Shown here piece by piece: positions 35,927 to 44,446 of a stretch of 64,000 nt of DNA. Position 1 is the stretch's first letter, and every line of letters starts with the position of its first letter. Under the pieces are notes generated by a model, which saw only the letters and a list, made by a program, of their open reading frames with translations, did no database searches and was not told where the DNA came from. Source of the stretch: SIG77 sp045589595 (GTDB lineage: Bacteria > Verrucomicrobiota > Lentisphaeria > Victivallales > UBA1829); contig JAZNPK010000002.1 of assembly GCA_045589595.1 (NCBI GenBank), forward strand, positions 62,001 through 126,000. The letters are read 5' to 3'. Both the position numbers and the translations under genes were made by a program.

Positions 35927-37387
35927 TCAAACGTTGTAGTCGGTTGAAGTGATTTTGGTAGAGGAATCGTACCAGTCCGCATGGAAGAAATGTCCGCGCG
36001 GTTCATCGATACGTTCAAACATGTGGGCTCCGAAGTAGTCACGCAATGCCTGAATGATGTTCGCCGGAAGCCGCGCTGTACGGATCGCATCGTAATACGC
36101 AACTGTGCTGGAGAAGGCGGGCAGGGCAATCCCGCTGCGGACCGCTTTCGCCACGGTGTCACGCCAGTCAAAGTTGGTGGAGGCGATGATGTTTTTGAAG
36201 TAGGGATCCAACAGCAGATTGTCCAGTTTGGGATTCGTTTCGTAGGCTTCCGCCACTTTTTCCAGAATGGCGGACCGCAGGATGCAGCCGCCCTGCCAGA
36301 TACGGGCGACCATTTGAGGCTGGATCTTCCAACCGTATTCTTTCGAGGCTGCTGTGATCAGAGAGAAGCCCTGTGCCAGTACGCAGACTTTTGCCGCCAT
36401 GAAAGCGCGCATCAGGGTGCGGATCTCTTCACGGAGAACAGGGGAGGGCGGGCGTACCGGGGGGACTGACGGCAGAACTTCAAATGCCGCCATCCGTTCT
36501 TCCTTGAGGTTGGAGATGATACGGGCAAAGACCGATTCCGCGATCGTCGGTGCAGGTACACTCAACTCAAAGGCGGCTTCACTGGTCCATTTGCCGGTCC
36601 CTTTCTGCCCCGCAGAGTCAAGAATGATGTCAACAAGATATCTGCCGGTGACACTGTCTTTCTTTTTCAGGATCTCCGCCGTAATACCGGTAAGATAACT
36701 GTTCAGTTCATCAGTCTGGTTCCAGTGACGGAATACATCACTCATTTCGTCCGGCGTGAGGTGGAGCAGATCACGCATATAGGCGTAAGATTCGGCGATC
36801 ATCTGCATTTCGGCGTATTCAATGCCGTTGTGGATCATCTTGACAAAATGTCCGGCACCATTGGCACCGACCCGAGCGCAACAGGGAGCGTCCGCTTTTG
36901 CAGAAATGGAACAAAGCATTTCCTGCAGATCGTTCCACGCCGTTTTGTCGCAGCCGAGCATGAGAGACGGTCCGTTCAATGCACCTTCCTCACCGCCGGA
37001 TACACCCATACCCACATACCGCACACCAATGGATTCCAGTTCCTGACTGCGGCGGATCGTATCCTTGAAAAAGCTGTTGCCCGCATCAATGAGGATATCG
37101 CCGGGTCTGAGGTGGGGACGGAGAGATTGAATGAACTCATCCACGCCGCTTCCGGCACGGATCATCATCAGGATCTTCCGGGGCGATTTGAGAAAACCGA
37201 GAAATTCCGGAATACTTCCCGTCGTATGAAAATTTTTGTCACTGCCGACACGGTCCATAAACTCATCCAGTTTACCCGTTGTCCGGTTGTACAGTGCTAC
37301 CGTGTAGCCTTTGGATTCAAAATTCAATGCCAGATTGGCACCCATCACCGCAAGACCGGCGATCCCGATGTCTGCTTGACCTTTCAT
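35927..37387 (-). CDS. gnd: 6-phosphogluconate dehydrogenase, decarboxylating
   Basis: The 486-residue enzyme has the NAD(P)-binding GIAGLAVMGANLALN, the family signature around DAGNSFFKDT and GVSGGEEGA, the active-site lysine region NGAGHFVKMIHNGIEYAEMQ and the C-terminal Arg/His segment. It oxidises 6-phosphogluconate to ribulose 5-phosphate and CO2. GGAGG lies nine bases before ATG. It is downstream of a small gene at 37512. Confidence 0.96.
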   Translation of the reverse strand: MKGQADIGIAGLAVMGANLALNFESKGYTVALYNRTTGKLDEFMDRVGSDKNFHTTGSIPEFLGFLKSPRKILMMIRAGSGVDEFIQSLRPHLRPGDILIDAGNSFFKDTIRRSQELESIGVRYVGMGVSGGEEGALNGPSLMLGCDKTAWNDLQEMLCSISAKADAPCCARVGANGAGHFVKMIHNGIEYAEMQMIAESYAYMRDLLHLTPDEMSDVFRHWNQTDELNSYLTGITAEILKKKDSVTGRYLVDIILDSAGQKGTGKWTSEAAFELSVPAPTIAESVFARIISNLKEERMAAFEVLPSVPPVRPPSPVLREEIRTLMRAFMAAKVCVLAQGFSLITAASKEYGWKIQPQMVARIWQGGCILRSAILEKVAEAYETNPKLDNLLLDPYFKNIIASTNFDWRDTVAKAVRSGIALPAFSSTVAYYDAIRTARLPANIIQALRDYFGAHMFERIDEPRGHFFHADWYDSSTKITSTDYNV

Positions 37388-37511
37388 GCGCGGTTTCCTC
37401 CATCCTCGTTTCTTGAGTATAAAATATCATATCACACGGCAAATATAGCACACGCAGAAAAAAATGCAAGAGCATTTTCCCGGAAGAGTCCCACGGAAAA
37501 GATAATTTTCT

Positions 37512-37742
37512 TTATCTGCCGCCGTTCTGAAGAAACGATCTGCCGCTGCGGGGCCGCCGGGGACGGTCGTGACGGACAGATGCCGTTTGCGGATCATCCG
37601 TATGGTGATGTGGCTTCCGCTGTGTTTCCCTGCCGACTCTGGACGCATGTTTCAATTTCGCATGGAATACCCCAAGCATTTCCTGCATCTGTTCGTCGTC
37701 ATCCGCATTCCAGCAATCCATTCCACTGTTCCGTTTTTTCAT
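37512..37742 (-). CDS. Small basic protein of unknown function
   Basis: ATG 37742 is preceded by a very good GGGAGGGAG about eight bases upstream. The frame gives 76 residues: an acidic-polar first half (DCWNADDDEQMQEMLG) and a His/Arg-rich second half ending RRPRSGRSFLQNGGR. No family is recognised. It lies between gnd and element C on the same strand as gnd. The frame is also open upstream, through element C, but the ribosome site fixes this start. Confidence 0.5.
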   Translation of the reverse strand: MKKRNSGMDCWNADDDEQMQEMLGVFHAKLKHASRVGRETQRKPHHHTDDPQTASVRHDRPRRPRSGRSFLQNGGR

Positions 37743-37837
37743 TTCTTTTCTCCCTCCCGTGTTCGTAAGTTGACAGGTCCACAAAAAAACAGACAGCACA
37801 GAAAAAACACAAGTTGCCGGATCATTGGAAAAATTGG

Positions 37838-37977
37838 AAAAAAACAGAAGCACGGCTCCAAAGGGCAGGGCGCGCCCGGCAGCGGGCGCAGACCTGCCCC
37901 TTTCCATCGGCGGACGCGGTCCGCCGATGTGCGCCGGCAGTTTCACCGCCGGCGCGGAGCCGTGCTTCTGTTTTTTT
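37838..37977. other. Four-way-junction inverted-repeat element C
   Basis: This is the most perfect copy. A 22-bp outer stem without mismatch joins 37838-37859 and 37956-37977, with A7 at its left edge and T7 at its right edge. It encloses three hairpins: 37860-37903 (two-part stem of 10 and 7 bp), 37906-37928 (9-10 bp) and 37931-37955 (8 bp). Only four bases are unpaired at the junction. It lies between rubrerythrin and the small gene at 37512, both on the minus strand. The T7/A7 ends would terminate transcription in either direction. Confidence 0.85.
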
Positions 37978-38018
37978 ATGCGTACAGTCTGATGTGGCTG
38001 TTACGCTGGTGAGTGAAC

Positions 38019-38555
38019 TCAGTAATTTTTGGCTTCGAGTTCAAAATATGCTCTCGGGTGTTTGCAGACGGGGCAGAGTTCCGGAGCTTTTTCGCCGATG
38101 TAGATATGGCCGCAGTTACGGCATTCCCAGCGGTTTTCGCCGACGCGGACCCAGACTTCACCGTTTTCGATGTTCTGGACCAGTTTCAGGTAGCGTTCTT
38201 CGTGGCGTTTTTCGATTTCTGCAACGCGGGCAAAAGCGTTTGCCAGATCAATGAAACCTTCTTCTCTGGCGACTTCGGAGAAATTCTTGTACATTTCTGT
38301 CCATTCTTCGTGTTCGCCGGCTGCTGCTGCTTTCAGGTTGTCGATGGTATCACCGATCCCGTTCAGGGCTTTGAACCAGAGTTTCGCGTGTTCTTTTTCG
38401 TTGTTGGCGGTCTGTTCAAAGATGGCGGCGATCTGTTCGTAGCCGTCTTTTTTGGCTTTGCTTGCAAAATAACTGTATTTGTTGCGAGCCTGAGATTCAC
38501 CTGCAAATGCATACCAGAGATTCTTTTCGGTCTGTGAGCCTTTCAATTCAGCCAT
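38019..38555 (-). CDS. rbr: Rubrerythrin
   Basis: The 178-residue protein has the four-helix diiron domain with ligands in GESQARNKY, NNEKEHAK and EIEKRHEERY. The C-terminal rubredoxin-like domain binds iron through CRNCGH and CPVCKHP. It reduces hydrogen peroxide in anaerobes using rubredoxin or NADH-linked electrons. Confidence 0.95.
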   Translation of the reverse strand: MAELKGSQTEKNLWYAFAGESQARNKYSYFASKAKKDGYEQIAAIFEQTANNEKEHAKLWFKALNGIGDTIDNLKAAAAGEHEEWTEMYKNFSEVAREEGFIDLANAFARVAEIEKRHEERYLKLVQNIENGEVWVRVGENRWECRNCGHIYIGEKAPELCPVCKHPRAYFELEAKNY

Positions 38556-38593
38556 GGTCGTATTCCTTTCTGTTGAGTGTTGATGGTCATTTC

Positions 38594-38621
38594 ACTATAG
38601 TACCGTTATCTCTTTTTTCAA
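38594..38621 (-). promoter_or_regulatory. Promoter of rubrerythrin
   Basis: On the minus strand TTGAAA (38616-38621), 16-base spacer, TATAGT (38594-38599), about 38 bp before the ATG. Confidence 0.65.
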
Positions 38622-38714
38622 GATTTTTTCATAAAAATTTGACAATTTTTCTTGATTTTTGTTGAGCAAAGGTTATTTTTCAATAGTCCCAAACAATGAA
38701 AAACAGGCGGAATT

Positions 38715-38972
38715 ATGGCAAAGATCACCTTTACACCATCGGGCGTTTGTGCGCGTAGAATGGAATTTGAAATCGCTGACGACGGCATTGTTACCGATGT
38801 CAAAGTCATTGGCGGCTGTCCCGGCAATGCTCTCGGGATTGCGCATCTTGCGGAAGGCAGACCGGCAGCTGAACTTGTAAAACTGCTGCAGGGGATCCGT
38901 TGCGGCAACAAGTCCACCAGTTGTCCGGATCAGTTGGCGCAAGCCATTGCCGCCCACATTCCTGAAGCCTGA
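38715..38972 (+). CDS. TSCPD-domain protein
   Basis: The 85 residues match the short TSCPD family: FTPSGVCARRMEF at the start, VIGGCPGNALGI in the centre and the defining STSCPDQLA near the end. Such domains also occur at the end of ribonucleotide reductases and may bind metal through the cysteines. Function is unknown. It is the first gene of the unit running to ispD. Confidence 0.85.
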   Translation: MAKITFTPSGVCARRMEFEIADDGIVTDVKVIGGCPGNALGIAHLAEGRPAAELVKLLQGIRCGNKSTSCPDQLAQAIAAHIPEA

Positions 38973-38985
38973 AAACGGATTTCTC

Positions 38986-39315
38986 ATGGATTGTCAGGAT
39001 TGGCTCAAACGTTCGGTCCTCCGTCTTGTGGGGGAATTGCCGGAACAGGAATATGCTGCGTTGGATGAGCATCTCAAATCCTGTCCATCTTGTGCTGCCC
39101 GCTGGGAGGAAATGAACCGTGACTGGCAGGCACTCGGTACTTATGACGGCTCTGCTGAACTGGAACAGTTCCGTACGAAACACCGGAAAAAATTTATCAT
39201 TCATCTTATCCTCGCACTGATAGTGGGGCTTGTCCTTGTATTTATGCTGATCCGTTACAATGCGTCCGCTCAGACTGAAAAGGAACCGGTCACAACGGAG
39301 GCACCCCGGAAATGA
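38986..39315 (+). CDS. Small zinc-finger (anti-sigma-like) membrane protein
   Basis: The 109-residue protein has an N-terminal zf-HC2 motif (LDEHLKSCPSCAARWEEM) and one membrane helix near residues 75-92 (HLILALIVGLVLVFMLI). Such proteins usually hold an ECF sigma factor. No sigma gene is adjacent, so this one may be a relic or act on a distant partner. Its stop overlaps the ispD ATG as ATGA. ATG 38986 starts 14 bp after the TSCPD gene. Confidence 0.75.
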   Translation: MDCQDWLKRSVLRLVGELPEQEYAALDEHLKSCPSCAARWEEMNRDWQALGTYDGSAELEQFRTKHRKKFIIHLILALIVGLVLVFMLIRYNASAQTEKEPVTTEAPRK

Positions 39316-40022
39316 TCCTTCACGATTTTGCGCTTCTGCTGCCCGGCGGCGGGTCATCCAGTCGATTCGGGAACGGCAACAAACTGCTCCGGATGCTGGA
39401 TGATCTCCCGGTCTTTCTCCATGCGGTCCGGACTCTGGGACATCTTTTTCCGCCCGGACGCATTCTCATGGCTGTCCCCCACGATCAGATCCCGGTCTTT
39501 GAACAACATGCAAAACAATTCCTGCCCGAGATCTCCATCCGTTTTATTTCCGGCGGCAACTGCCGTGCTGAATCGGTTCATAAACTCACCATCGCCGCCG
39601 GTGATGATGTGACTTTCGTGGCGATCCATGATGCTGCCCGACCATTGATCGGTGAAGAAGAATTTCTCGCGTGCGCGGAGGCGTGCAGATCAACAGGGGC
39701 TGCCCTGCTGTGTCATCAGGTCACCGATACGATCAAGATGGGAAATGACAGCGCTGTCGTTGCTACTGTTCCCAGAGAAGATCTTTTCGCCGCAGAAACA
39801 CCCCAGATGTTTGAACGGACAAATTTCCTTGATGCTCTGTCGCAAGCCGCCGAAGAACATTACTGCGGCTGTACGGATGATTCCTGTATTCTGGAACAGT
39901 ATTCGACCCGGACCGTCCGTATCGTGGAAAATACCGGACCGAATCCGAAAGTGACCCGCAGCGCGGATCTCGCATTCTGTCAGACCCTTCTTAATATAAA
40001 AAAATCACAGACCGGGACTTGA
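39312..40022 (+). CDS. ispD: 2-C-methyl-D-erythritol 4-phosphate cytidylyltransferase
   Basis: The 236-residue enzyme has the nucleotide-binding LLPGGGSSSRFGNGNK, the conserved IHDAARPLI and the TPQMF segment of IspD. It makes CDP-ME in the non-mevalonate isoprenoid pathway, which feeds the polyprenyl synthase at 21191. It is translationally coupled to the preceding gene by an ATGA overlap. Confidence 0.93.
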   Translation: MILHDFALLLPGGGSSSRFGNGNKLLRMLDDLPVFLHAVRTLGHLFPPGRILMAVPHDQIPVFEQHAKQFLPEISIRFISGGNCRAESVHKLTIAAGDDVTFVAIHDAARPLIGEEEFLACAEACRSTGAALLCHQVTDTIKMGNDSAVVATVPREDLFAAETPQMFERTNFLDALSQAAEEHYCGCTDDSCILEQYSTRTVRIVENTGPNPKVTRSADLAFCQTLLNIKKSQTGT

Positions 40023-40046
40023 AAATCCGTTTTCAGCGTATATCTT
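40019..40046 (+). promoter_or_regulatory. Promoter of kdgK
   Basis: TTGAAA (40019-40024, overlapping the ispD stop), 16-base spacer, TATCTT (40041-40046), 57 bp before the kdgK ATG. Confidence 0.45.
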
Positions 40047-40103
40047 ATGTCAACATATCTATAACAGAATTTCTGAAAATACAACCGAAAGGAGAAAACA
40101 ATT

Positions 40104-41204
40104 ATGTCCGAACAGAAAATCGTCGCCGGTTTCGGCGAAGTCATGCTCCGCCTCGCTCCGGCTGGAAAACTGCGTTTCAGCCAGATCCTTCCCGGAACCC
40201 TGGAAGCCACTTACGGCGGCGGAGAAGCCAATGTCTGTGCCTCCATTGCCATTATGGGCGGAAAATCCCGTTACCTGACTGCTCTGCCGAAAAATATTCT
40301 CTCTGCTTCCTTCGCCGCAGAACAGCGCGGATTCGGGACCGATGTGGAACGCATCCGCTATGCCGATAAAGGCAGAATGGGCGTCTATTACGCGGAACAG
40401 GGTGCCGCTCAGCGCGGTTCCAATGTGACGTACGACCGGGAATTCAGCACCATTTCCATGCTCGCTCCGGAAGAATATGATTTTGATTATATGCTGGATG
40501 GCGTCAGTCATCTTCATGTGACGGGTATCACGCCGGCTTTGAGCGAAAATGCCTACCTTTCCACCCTCGCCATCGTGAAGAAGGCATCCGAAAAAGGCAT
40601 CCGTGTTTCCTGTGACTTGAACTTCCGGAAAAAACTCTGGAAGTGGGGCGGCGTTCCCGCGAAAGAACTTGCATGCCGCTGTATGAAAGAAATCGTTGCT
40701 TACGCCGATGTCATCATCGGAAATGAAGCCGATGCCTCCGATGTGTTCGGTATCGCTTCCGAAGGCAGCAGCGTGGAAGACGGTAAAATCAATATCAAGG
40801 GCTATGGCGAAGTCGCACGCAAACTTTGCGCCGCATTCCCCAAGGCATCCCTCGTGGCGATCACGCTCCGCGAAAGCTATTCTGCCGACCACAACAACTG
40901 GGGCGGTATGCTCTACGAAAAAGCAACCGATACAGAATTTTTCGCCCCCCTCGCAGCCGATGGCACCTATAAGCCTTACGAGATCAAAAATATCGTGGAC
41001 CGTATCGGCGGCGGCGATTCCTTCAGCGCAGGTCTGATCTTTGCCCTCGTTTCCGATGAGTTCAACAAGCCCGCTGACGCCATCCGCTACGCTGTCGCAG
41101 CAAGCTGTCTGAAACATTCCATCCACGGCGATTACAACCATACGACCAAGGATGAAGTCATCAGCCTCATGAACGGAAATACCTCCGGTCGCGTGAAACG
41201 CTGA
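40104..41204 (+). CDS. kdgK: 2-keto-3-deoxygluconate kinase-like PfkB sugar kinase
   Basis: The 366-residue kinase begins FGEVMLRLAPAG and has YGGGEANVCASIAIMG, like KDG kinases. The C-terminal catalytic block is VDRIGGGDSFSAGLIF. It would phosphorylate 2-keto-3-deoxygluconate from uronate breakdown. The exact sugar is inferred from family resemblance. A good AAAGGAG lies before the ATG. Element D follows its stop. Confidence 0.85.
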   Translation: MSEQKIVAGFGEVMLRLAPAGKLRFSQILPGTLEATYGGGEANVCASIAIMGGKSRYLTALPKNILSASFAAEQRGFGTDVERIRYADKGRMGVYYAEQGAAQRGSNVTYDREFSTISMLAPEEYDFDYMLDGVSHLHVTGITPALSENAYLSTLAIVKKASEKGIRVSCDLNFRKKLWKWGGVPAKELACRCMKEIVAYADVIIGNEADASDVFGIASEGSSVEDGKINIKGYGEVARKLCAAFPKASLVAITLRESYSADHNNWGGMLYEKATDTEFFAPLAADGTYKPYEIKNIVDRIGGGDSFSAGLIFALVSDEFNKPADAIRYAVAASCLKHSIHGDYNHTTKDEVISLMNGNTSGRVKR

Positions 41205-41220
41205 TCCGAAAATAATACAG

Positions 41221-41386
41221 CACGCGCCCCACACCTCAACCGCAGGGCGCAGCACAAGCCCCGCCGCGGCGGGGCTGCATAAAAACCGGGCGGCTGACGG
41301 GGTTCTAATCCCGCCAGCCGCCCGGTTTTTGTGCGCACGGTTCCACCGTGCCGTGCTGCGCCCGTGGCTGAGGTGTGGGGCGCGTG
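41221..41386. other. Four-way-junction inverted-repeat element D
   Basis: The outer stem pairs 41221-41238 with 41369-41386 (18 bp perfect), then, after an internal loop, 41245-41254 with 41354-41363 (10 bp perfect). Three hairpins fill the inside: 41257-41276 (20-bp palindrome), 41281-41330 (16-bp perfect stem plus 4 bp, flanked by A5 and T5, a bidirectional terminator) and 41335-41351 (7 bp). It lies between convergent kdgK and pal. Confidence 0.82.
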
Positions 41387-41395
41387 TTTTTGCGT

Positions 41396-41431
41396 AAAAA
41401 AAGAGCGGATACCGGTTTTGGCATCCGCTCT
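41396..41431 (-). terminator. Terminator of pal
   Basis: On the minus strand the stem AGAGCGGAT/ATCCGCTCT (41402-41431) is followed by T6-7. It lies just inside the pal side of element D. Confidence 0.85.
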
Positions 41432-41452
41432 GTGATTTGCTGACAGCAGATC

Positions 41453-42103
41453 TTATTTTGCGTTCAGGAGAACGGGCACGAAATCGGCTCTGCGGTTCCG
41501 GGACCATGCTTCTGCGGTATTGCCGAGGACGGCGGGTTTTTCTTCACCGTAGCTGAGGGTGGCGATCCGGTTTTCAGTGATGCCGCGATCCTGAAGGGCG
41601 GTTTTCACTGCGAGTGCGCGGCGTTCGCCGAGAGCGCGGTTGTATTCATGAGTACCGCGATCATCGCAGTTGCCTTCCACCACAACGCCGGTACCGGGGT
41701 TCTGGGTGAGGAATGCGGCGATGGCATCGACTTTGCTGCTTTCCGTGGGGGGTACTGCGAAGGTATCGAATGCAAAATAAACGGGCTGGAAAGCGGGTGC
41801 ATTTGTGATCCGTTTGCCGAAGCCTTCAAGATAATCGCTGCCTTCAGCGGTGAAATCGCCGTACTGACCGGGCTGATTGCTGTCGATCGCGTCGCCAAGC
41901 TGACCGTCAATGCCGCTCAGATCGCCGGCTGTGGGGTTGGGATCGGTGTAACCTGCTCCTGCTCCGGCTCCTGAACCGTCAACGGGTTTATCATTGACCC
42001 AGAAACGGCTGTCCGGCTGTTCTTCATCGGTTGCGCATGCTGCAGAAAACAGGGAGACGCCGAGGGCGGCTGTTGCGAGAAGTGCCAATTTGACGATTTT
42101 CAT
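41453..42103 (-). CDS. pal: Peptidoglycan-associated lipoprotein (Pal/OmpA-like)
   Basis: The 216-residue protein has a lipoprotein signal (SLFSAACATDEE), a Gly/Ala-rich linker and a C-terminal OmpA-like domain (VVVEGNCDDRGTHEYNRALGERRALAVKTAL, of which NCDDRGTHEYN binds peptidoglycan). It tethers the outer membrane to the wall. ATG 42103 is chosen, with AAGGA about 11 bases upstream. No tolQRAB genes accompany it here. Confidence 0.92.
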   Translation of the reverse strand: MKIVKLALLATAALGVSLFSAACATDEEQPDSRFWVNDKPVDGSGAGAGAGYTDPNPTAGDLSGIDGQLGDAIDSNQPGQYGDFTAEGSDYLEGFGKRITNAPAFQPVYFAFDTFAVPPTESSKVDAIAAFLTQNPGTGVVVEGNCDDRGTHEYNRALGERRALAVKTALQDRGITENRIATLSYGEEKPAVLGNTAEAWSRNRRADFVPVLLNAK

Positions 42104-42134
42104 GATGGCTGATTCCTTATAGTTAGTGATGATT

Positions 42135-42148
42135 ATGGTATGTACCAT
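42135..42148. promoter_or_regulatory. Palindrome in the pal leader, possible operator
   Basis: ATGGTA and TACCAT form an inverted repeat two bases apart, just downstream of the pal -10. It could be a regulator site. It is short enough to be chance. Confidence 0.25.
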
Positions 42149-42152
42149 TAAC

Positions 42153-42180
42153 AATTTAACCCATCTTTGGAAAATTTCAA
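42153..42180 (-). promoter_or_regulatory. Promoter of pal
   Basis: On the minus strand TTGAAA (42175-42180), 16-base spacer, TAAATT (42153-42158), 49 bp before ATG 42103. Confidence 0.5.
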
Positions 42181-42200
42181 CAAAAAATTACAAGTTTTTC

Positions 42201-42228
42201 TTGACTATCTTCAGATTTATGGTATTTT
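42201..42228 (+). promoter_or_regulatory. Promoter of ilvE
   Basis: TTGACT (42201-42206), 16-base spacer, TATTTT (42223-42228). A TATAAT at 42231-42236 is an alternative -10 with a poorer spacing. Confidence 0.45.
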
Positions 42229-42275
42229 TCTATAATAAAATTGCCAAACAACAACCATTTTGGGAGAAATACATC

Positions 42276-43307
42276 ATGTGTTACGAAAGAGAAATCAGAA
42301 CTGACATTGACTGGGCATCTCTGGGATTCAGCTTCATGCCCACAAGATCGAACATCCGTTACAAGTACAAAGACGGTGCATGGGATCAGGGAACGCTGAC
42401 CACCGATTTCAATATCAGCATGTCTGTTGCCGCCACCTGTCTGCACTACGGACAGAATGCTTTTGAAGGTATGAAAGCGTTCCGCTGCAAAGATGGCAAA
42501 GTCCGTATTTTCCGTCCCTGGCAGAACCATCAGCGCATGAACAGTTCCGCCCACCAGCTTCTCGGTCCGGAACTGCCCGAAGAACTTTTCATCGACGCAC
42601 TGAAACGCGTTGTCCGCGACAACATCGACTATGTCCCGCCCTACGGCTCCGGCGGATCCCTTTACATCCGTCCGCTTTACATCGGTACCGGCGCTCAGAT
42701 CGGTGTTGCTCCGGCTGATGAATACGAATTCATCGTCATGGTCATGCCTGTCGGCAAATACTACAAGGAAGGTCTCAAAGGCGTTCCCGCACTTGTGATC
42801 GAAGACTTTGACCGTGCCGCTCCCAAAGGAATGGGCAGATACAAAGTTTCCGGCAACTACGGTGCCAGCCTCATGCCTGCCAAACTGGCAAAGAAAGCCG
42901 GTTTCCCCATTCCGCTGTTCCTTGATCCGCTGGAACACAAATACATTGACGAATTCGGTACCAGCAACTTCCTCGCCATCACGCAGGACGGCAAGTATGT
43001 CACCAGCGATTCCCCCACCATTCTGCCAAGCGTGACGAATATGTCCCTGATGCAGGTCGCGGAAGACCTCGGTATGACTGTTGAAAAACGTCCCATCGTG
43101 GCGGAAGAGGAACTGCCCGGGTTCGCAGAAGTCGCCGCTTGCGGTACAGCTGTGGTCATTACGCCCATCAGTTCTGTCACTATCCACGGCAAAAAGATCG
43201 ACTACTGCAGCGAATGCGGTCCTGTGTCCAAAAAACTTTATGACCACCTGACCGGTATTCAGTACGGCGAGATCGAAGATACGCACGGCTGGATGCTCGA
43301 AGTCTGA
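42276..43307 (+). CDS. ilvE: Branched-chain amino acid aminotransferase
   Basis: The 343-residue class IV enzyme has HYGQNAFEGMKAF, RPWQNHQRMN, the PLP-lysine region GRYKVSGNYGAS and the C-terminal CGTAVVITPI. It moves the amino group between Leu, Ile or Val and 2-oxoglutarate. GGGAG lies about nine bases before ATG 42276. Its TGA overlaps the next ATG as TGATG. Confidence 0.94.
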   Translation: MCYEREIRTDIDWASLGFSFMPTRSNIRYKYKDGAWDQGTLTTDFNISMSVAATCLHYGQNAFEGMKAFRCKDGKVRIFRPWQNHQRMNSSAHQLLGPELPEELFIDALKRVVRDNIDYVPPYGSGGSLYIRPLYIGTGAQIGVAPADEYEFIVMVMPVGKYYKEGLKGVPALVIEDFDRAAPKGMGRYKVSGNYGASLMPAKLAKKAGFPIPLFLDPLEHKYIDEFGTSNFLAITQDGKYVTSDSPTILPSVTNMSLMQVAEDLGMTVEKRPIVAEEELPGFAEVAACGTAVVITPISSVTIHGKKIDYCSECGPVSKKLYDHLTGIQYGEIEDTHGWMLEV

Positions 43308-44446
43308 TGTCCGGTAAAGTTCTGCGGATCGGGCTGATCGGCTTTGGTGCCATCGGCAAAGTCCACGCTTGTGCCTGCGCAAACCTGCCGTACTATTACG
43401 ATATGCAGGGCGTCCGTGCGCAGATCACACGAGTCTGTACTGCTCATGAGGAAACTGCACAGCGTGCCGCTGAAACGATCGGCGGTAATGCCGTGGCGGT
43501 TTCCGATTACAGAGCGATCACGGAAAATCCCGATATTGATGCGGTGGATATCGCCACGCCCAATGCTCTGCATTTCGATGCACTGATGTCGGCGATCCGC
43601 CACAATAAACATATCTACTGCGAAAAACCACTGGTCGCAACCGTGGAAGAAGCAAATGCCGTGGAGAAGTGTCTCGCTGATTATACCGGGACCTCACGCG
43701 TCGTTCTGCAGTACCGGTTTTCTCCGGCTGTCATACGGGCAAAACAACTTATCGATGAGGGCAGACTCGGCACGATCCTTGAATTCCGCGGTCATTTTCT
43801 CCATGCAGGAAGTTCACGGCCCGATACCGTGATCAAGCCGTGGAAACTGGAAGGCGGCGTTATCGCTGATCTCGGCAGCCATACTCTGGATGTCCTCCGG
43901 TTCCTGCTGGGGGATTTCGACAGCCTCGCAGCCACAAGACGCACCGCTTATCCCACCAGACCCGATGGAAAGGGCGGTATCGTTCCCGTACCGACAGAAG
44001 ATAATATGATGGTTCTGCTCCGCTTGAAAAACGGTGCAGACGGTATGGTCGGTTCGTCAAAGATCACGACCGGCGCGGAAGATGATCTCTGCTTTGAAAT
44101 CAATGGTAGCAACGGCGCTGTCCGCTTCAGCGGTATGGACCCGCATCACCTCGATTTTTACGATAATACCATTTCCGACAGACCATACGGCGGTTTGAAA
44201 GGATGGACAAAGATCGACTGCGGACAGCGTTTTGAAGCACCCGCATCCGGATTCCCCGCCGCAAAATCCGCGATCGGATGGTTCAGAAGCCATATCCATT
44301 CCTACTGGGATTTTGTCAGTTGCGCCGCAAATAACAAGATGTCTTCACCCGATATCAGGGACGGGATCTACCTCCAGCGCGTCCTGGACGCTGTCGTTCG
44401 CGCCGCAGATTCCGGACAACGGGTAACCATCCATACTGACGCCTGA
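43307..44446 (+). CDS. Gfo/Idh/MocA-family oxidoreductase 1
   Basis: The 379-residue enzyme has the N-terminal Rossmann motif GLIGFGAIGKVHA, the family's EKP signature in IYCEKPLVAT and a C-terminal alpha/beta domain with LGSHTLDVLRFLLGD. It is NAD(P)-dependent and probably acts on a sugar or polyol. Translation is coupled to ilvE by TGATG. The last codons form part of the outer stem of element E. Confidence 0.9.
   Translation: MSGKVLRIGLIGFGAIGKVHACACANLPYYYDMQGVRAQITRVCTAHEETAQRAAETIGGNAVAVSDYRAITENPDIDAVDIATPNALHFDALMSAIRHNKHIYCEKPLVATVEEANAVEKCLADYTGTSRVVLQYRFSPAVIRAKQLIDEGRLGTILEFRGHFLHAGSSRPDTVIKPWKLEGGVIADLGSHTLDVLRFLLGDFDSLAATRRTAYPTRPDGKGGIVPVPTEDNMMVLLRLKNGADGMVGSSKITTGAEDDLCFEINGSNGAVRFSGMDPHHLDFYDNTISDRPYGGLKGWTKIDCGQRFEAPASGFPAAKSAIGWFRSHIHSYWDFVSCAANNKMSSPDIRDGIYLQRVLDAVVRAADSGQRVTIHTDA

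Noticed and set aside
37838..37977. The three-arm elements as integron attC sites or REP elements
   Set aside because: No conserved core sites, no shared tetranucleotide head, no integrase or REP transposase in the window, and the sequences are unrelated to one another.
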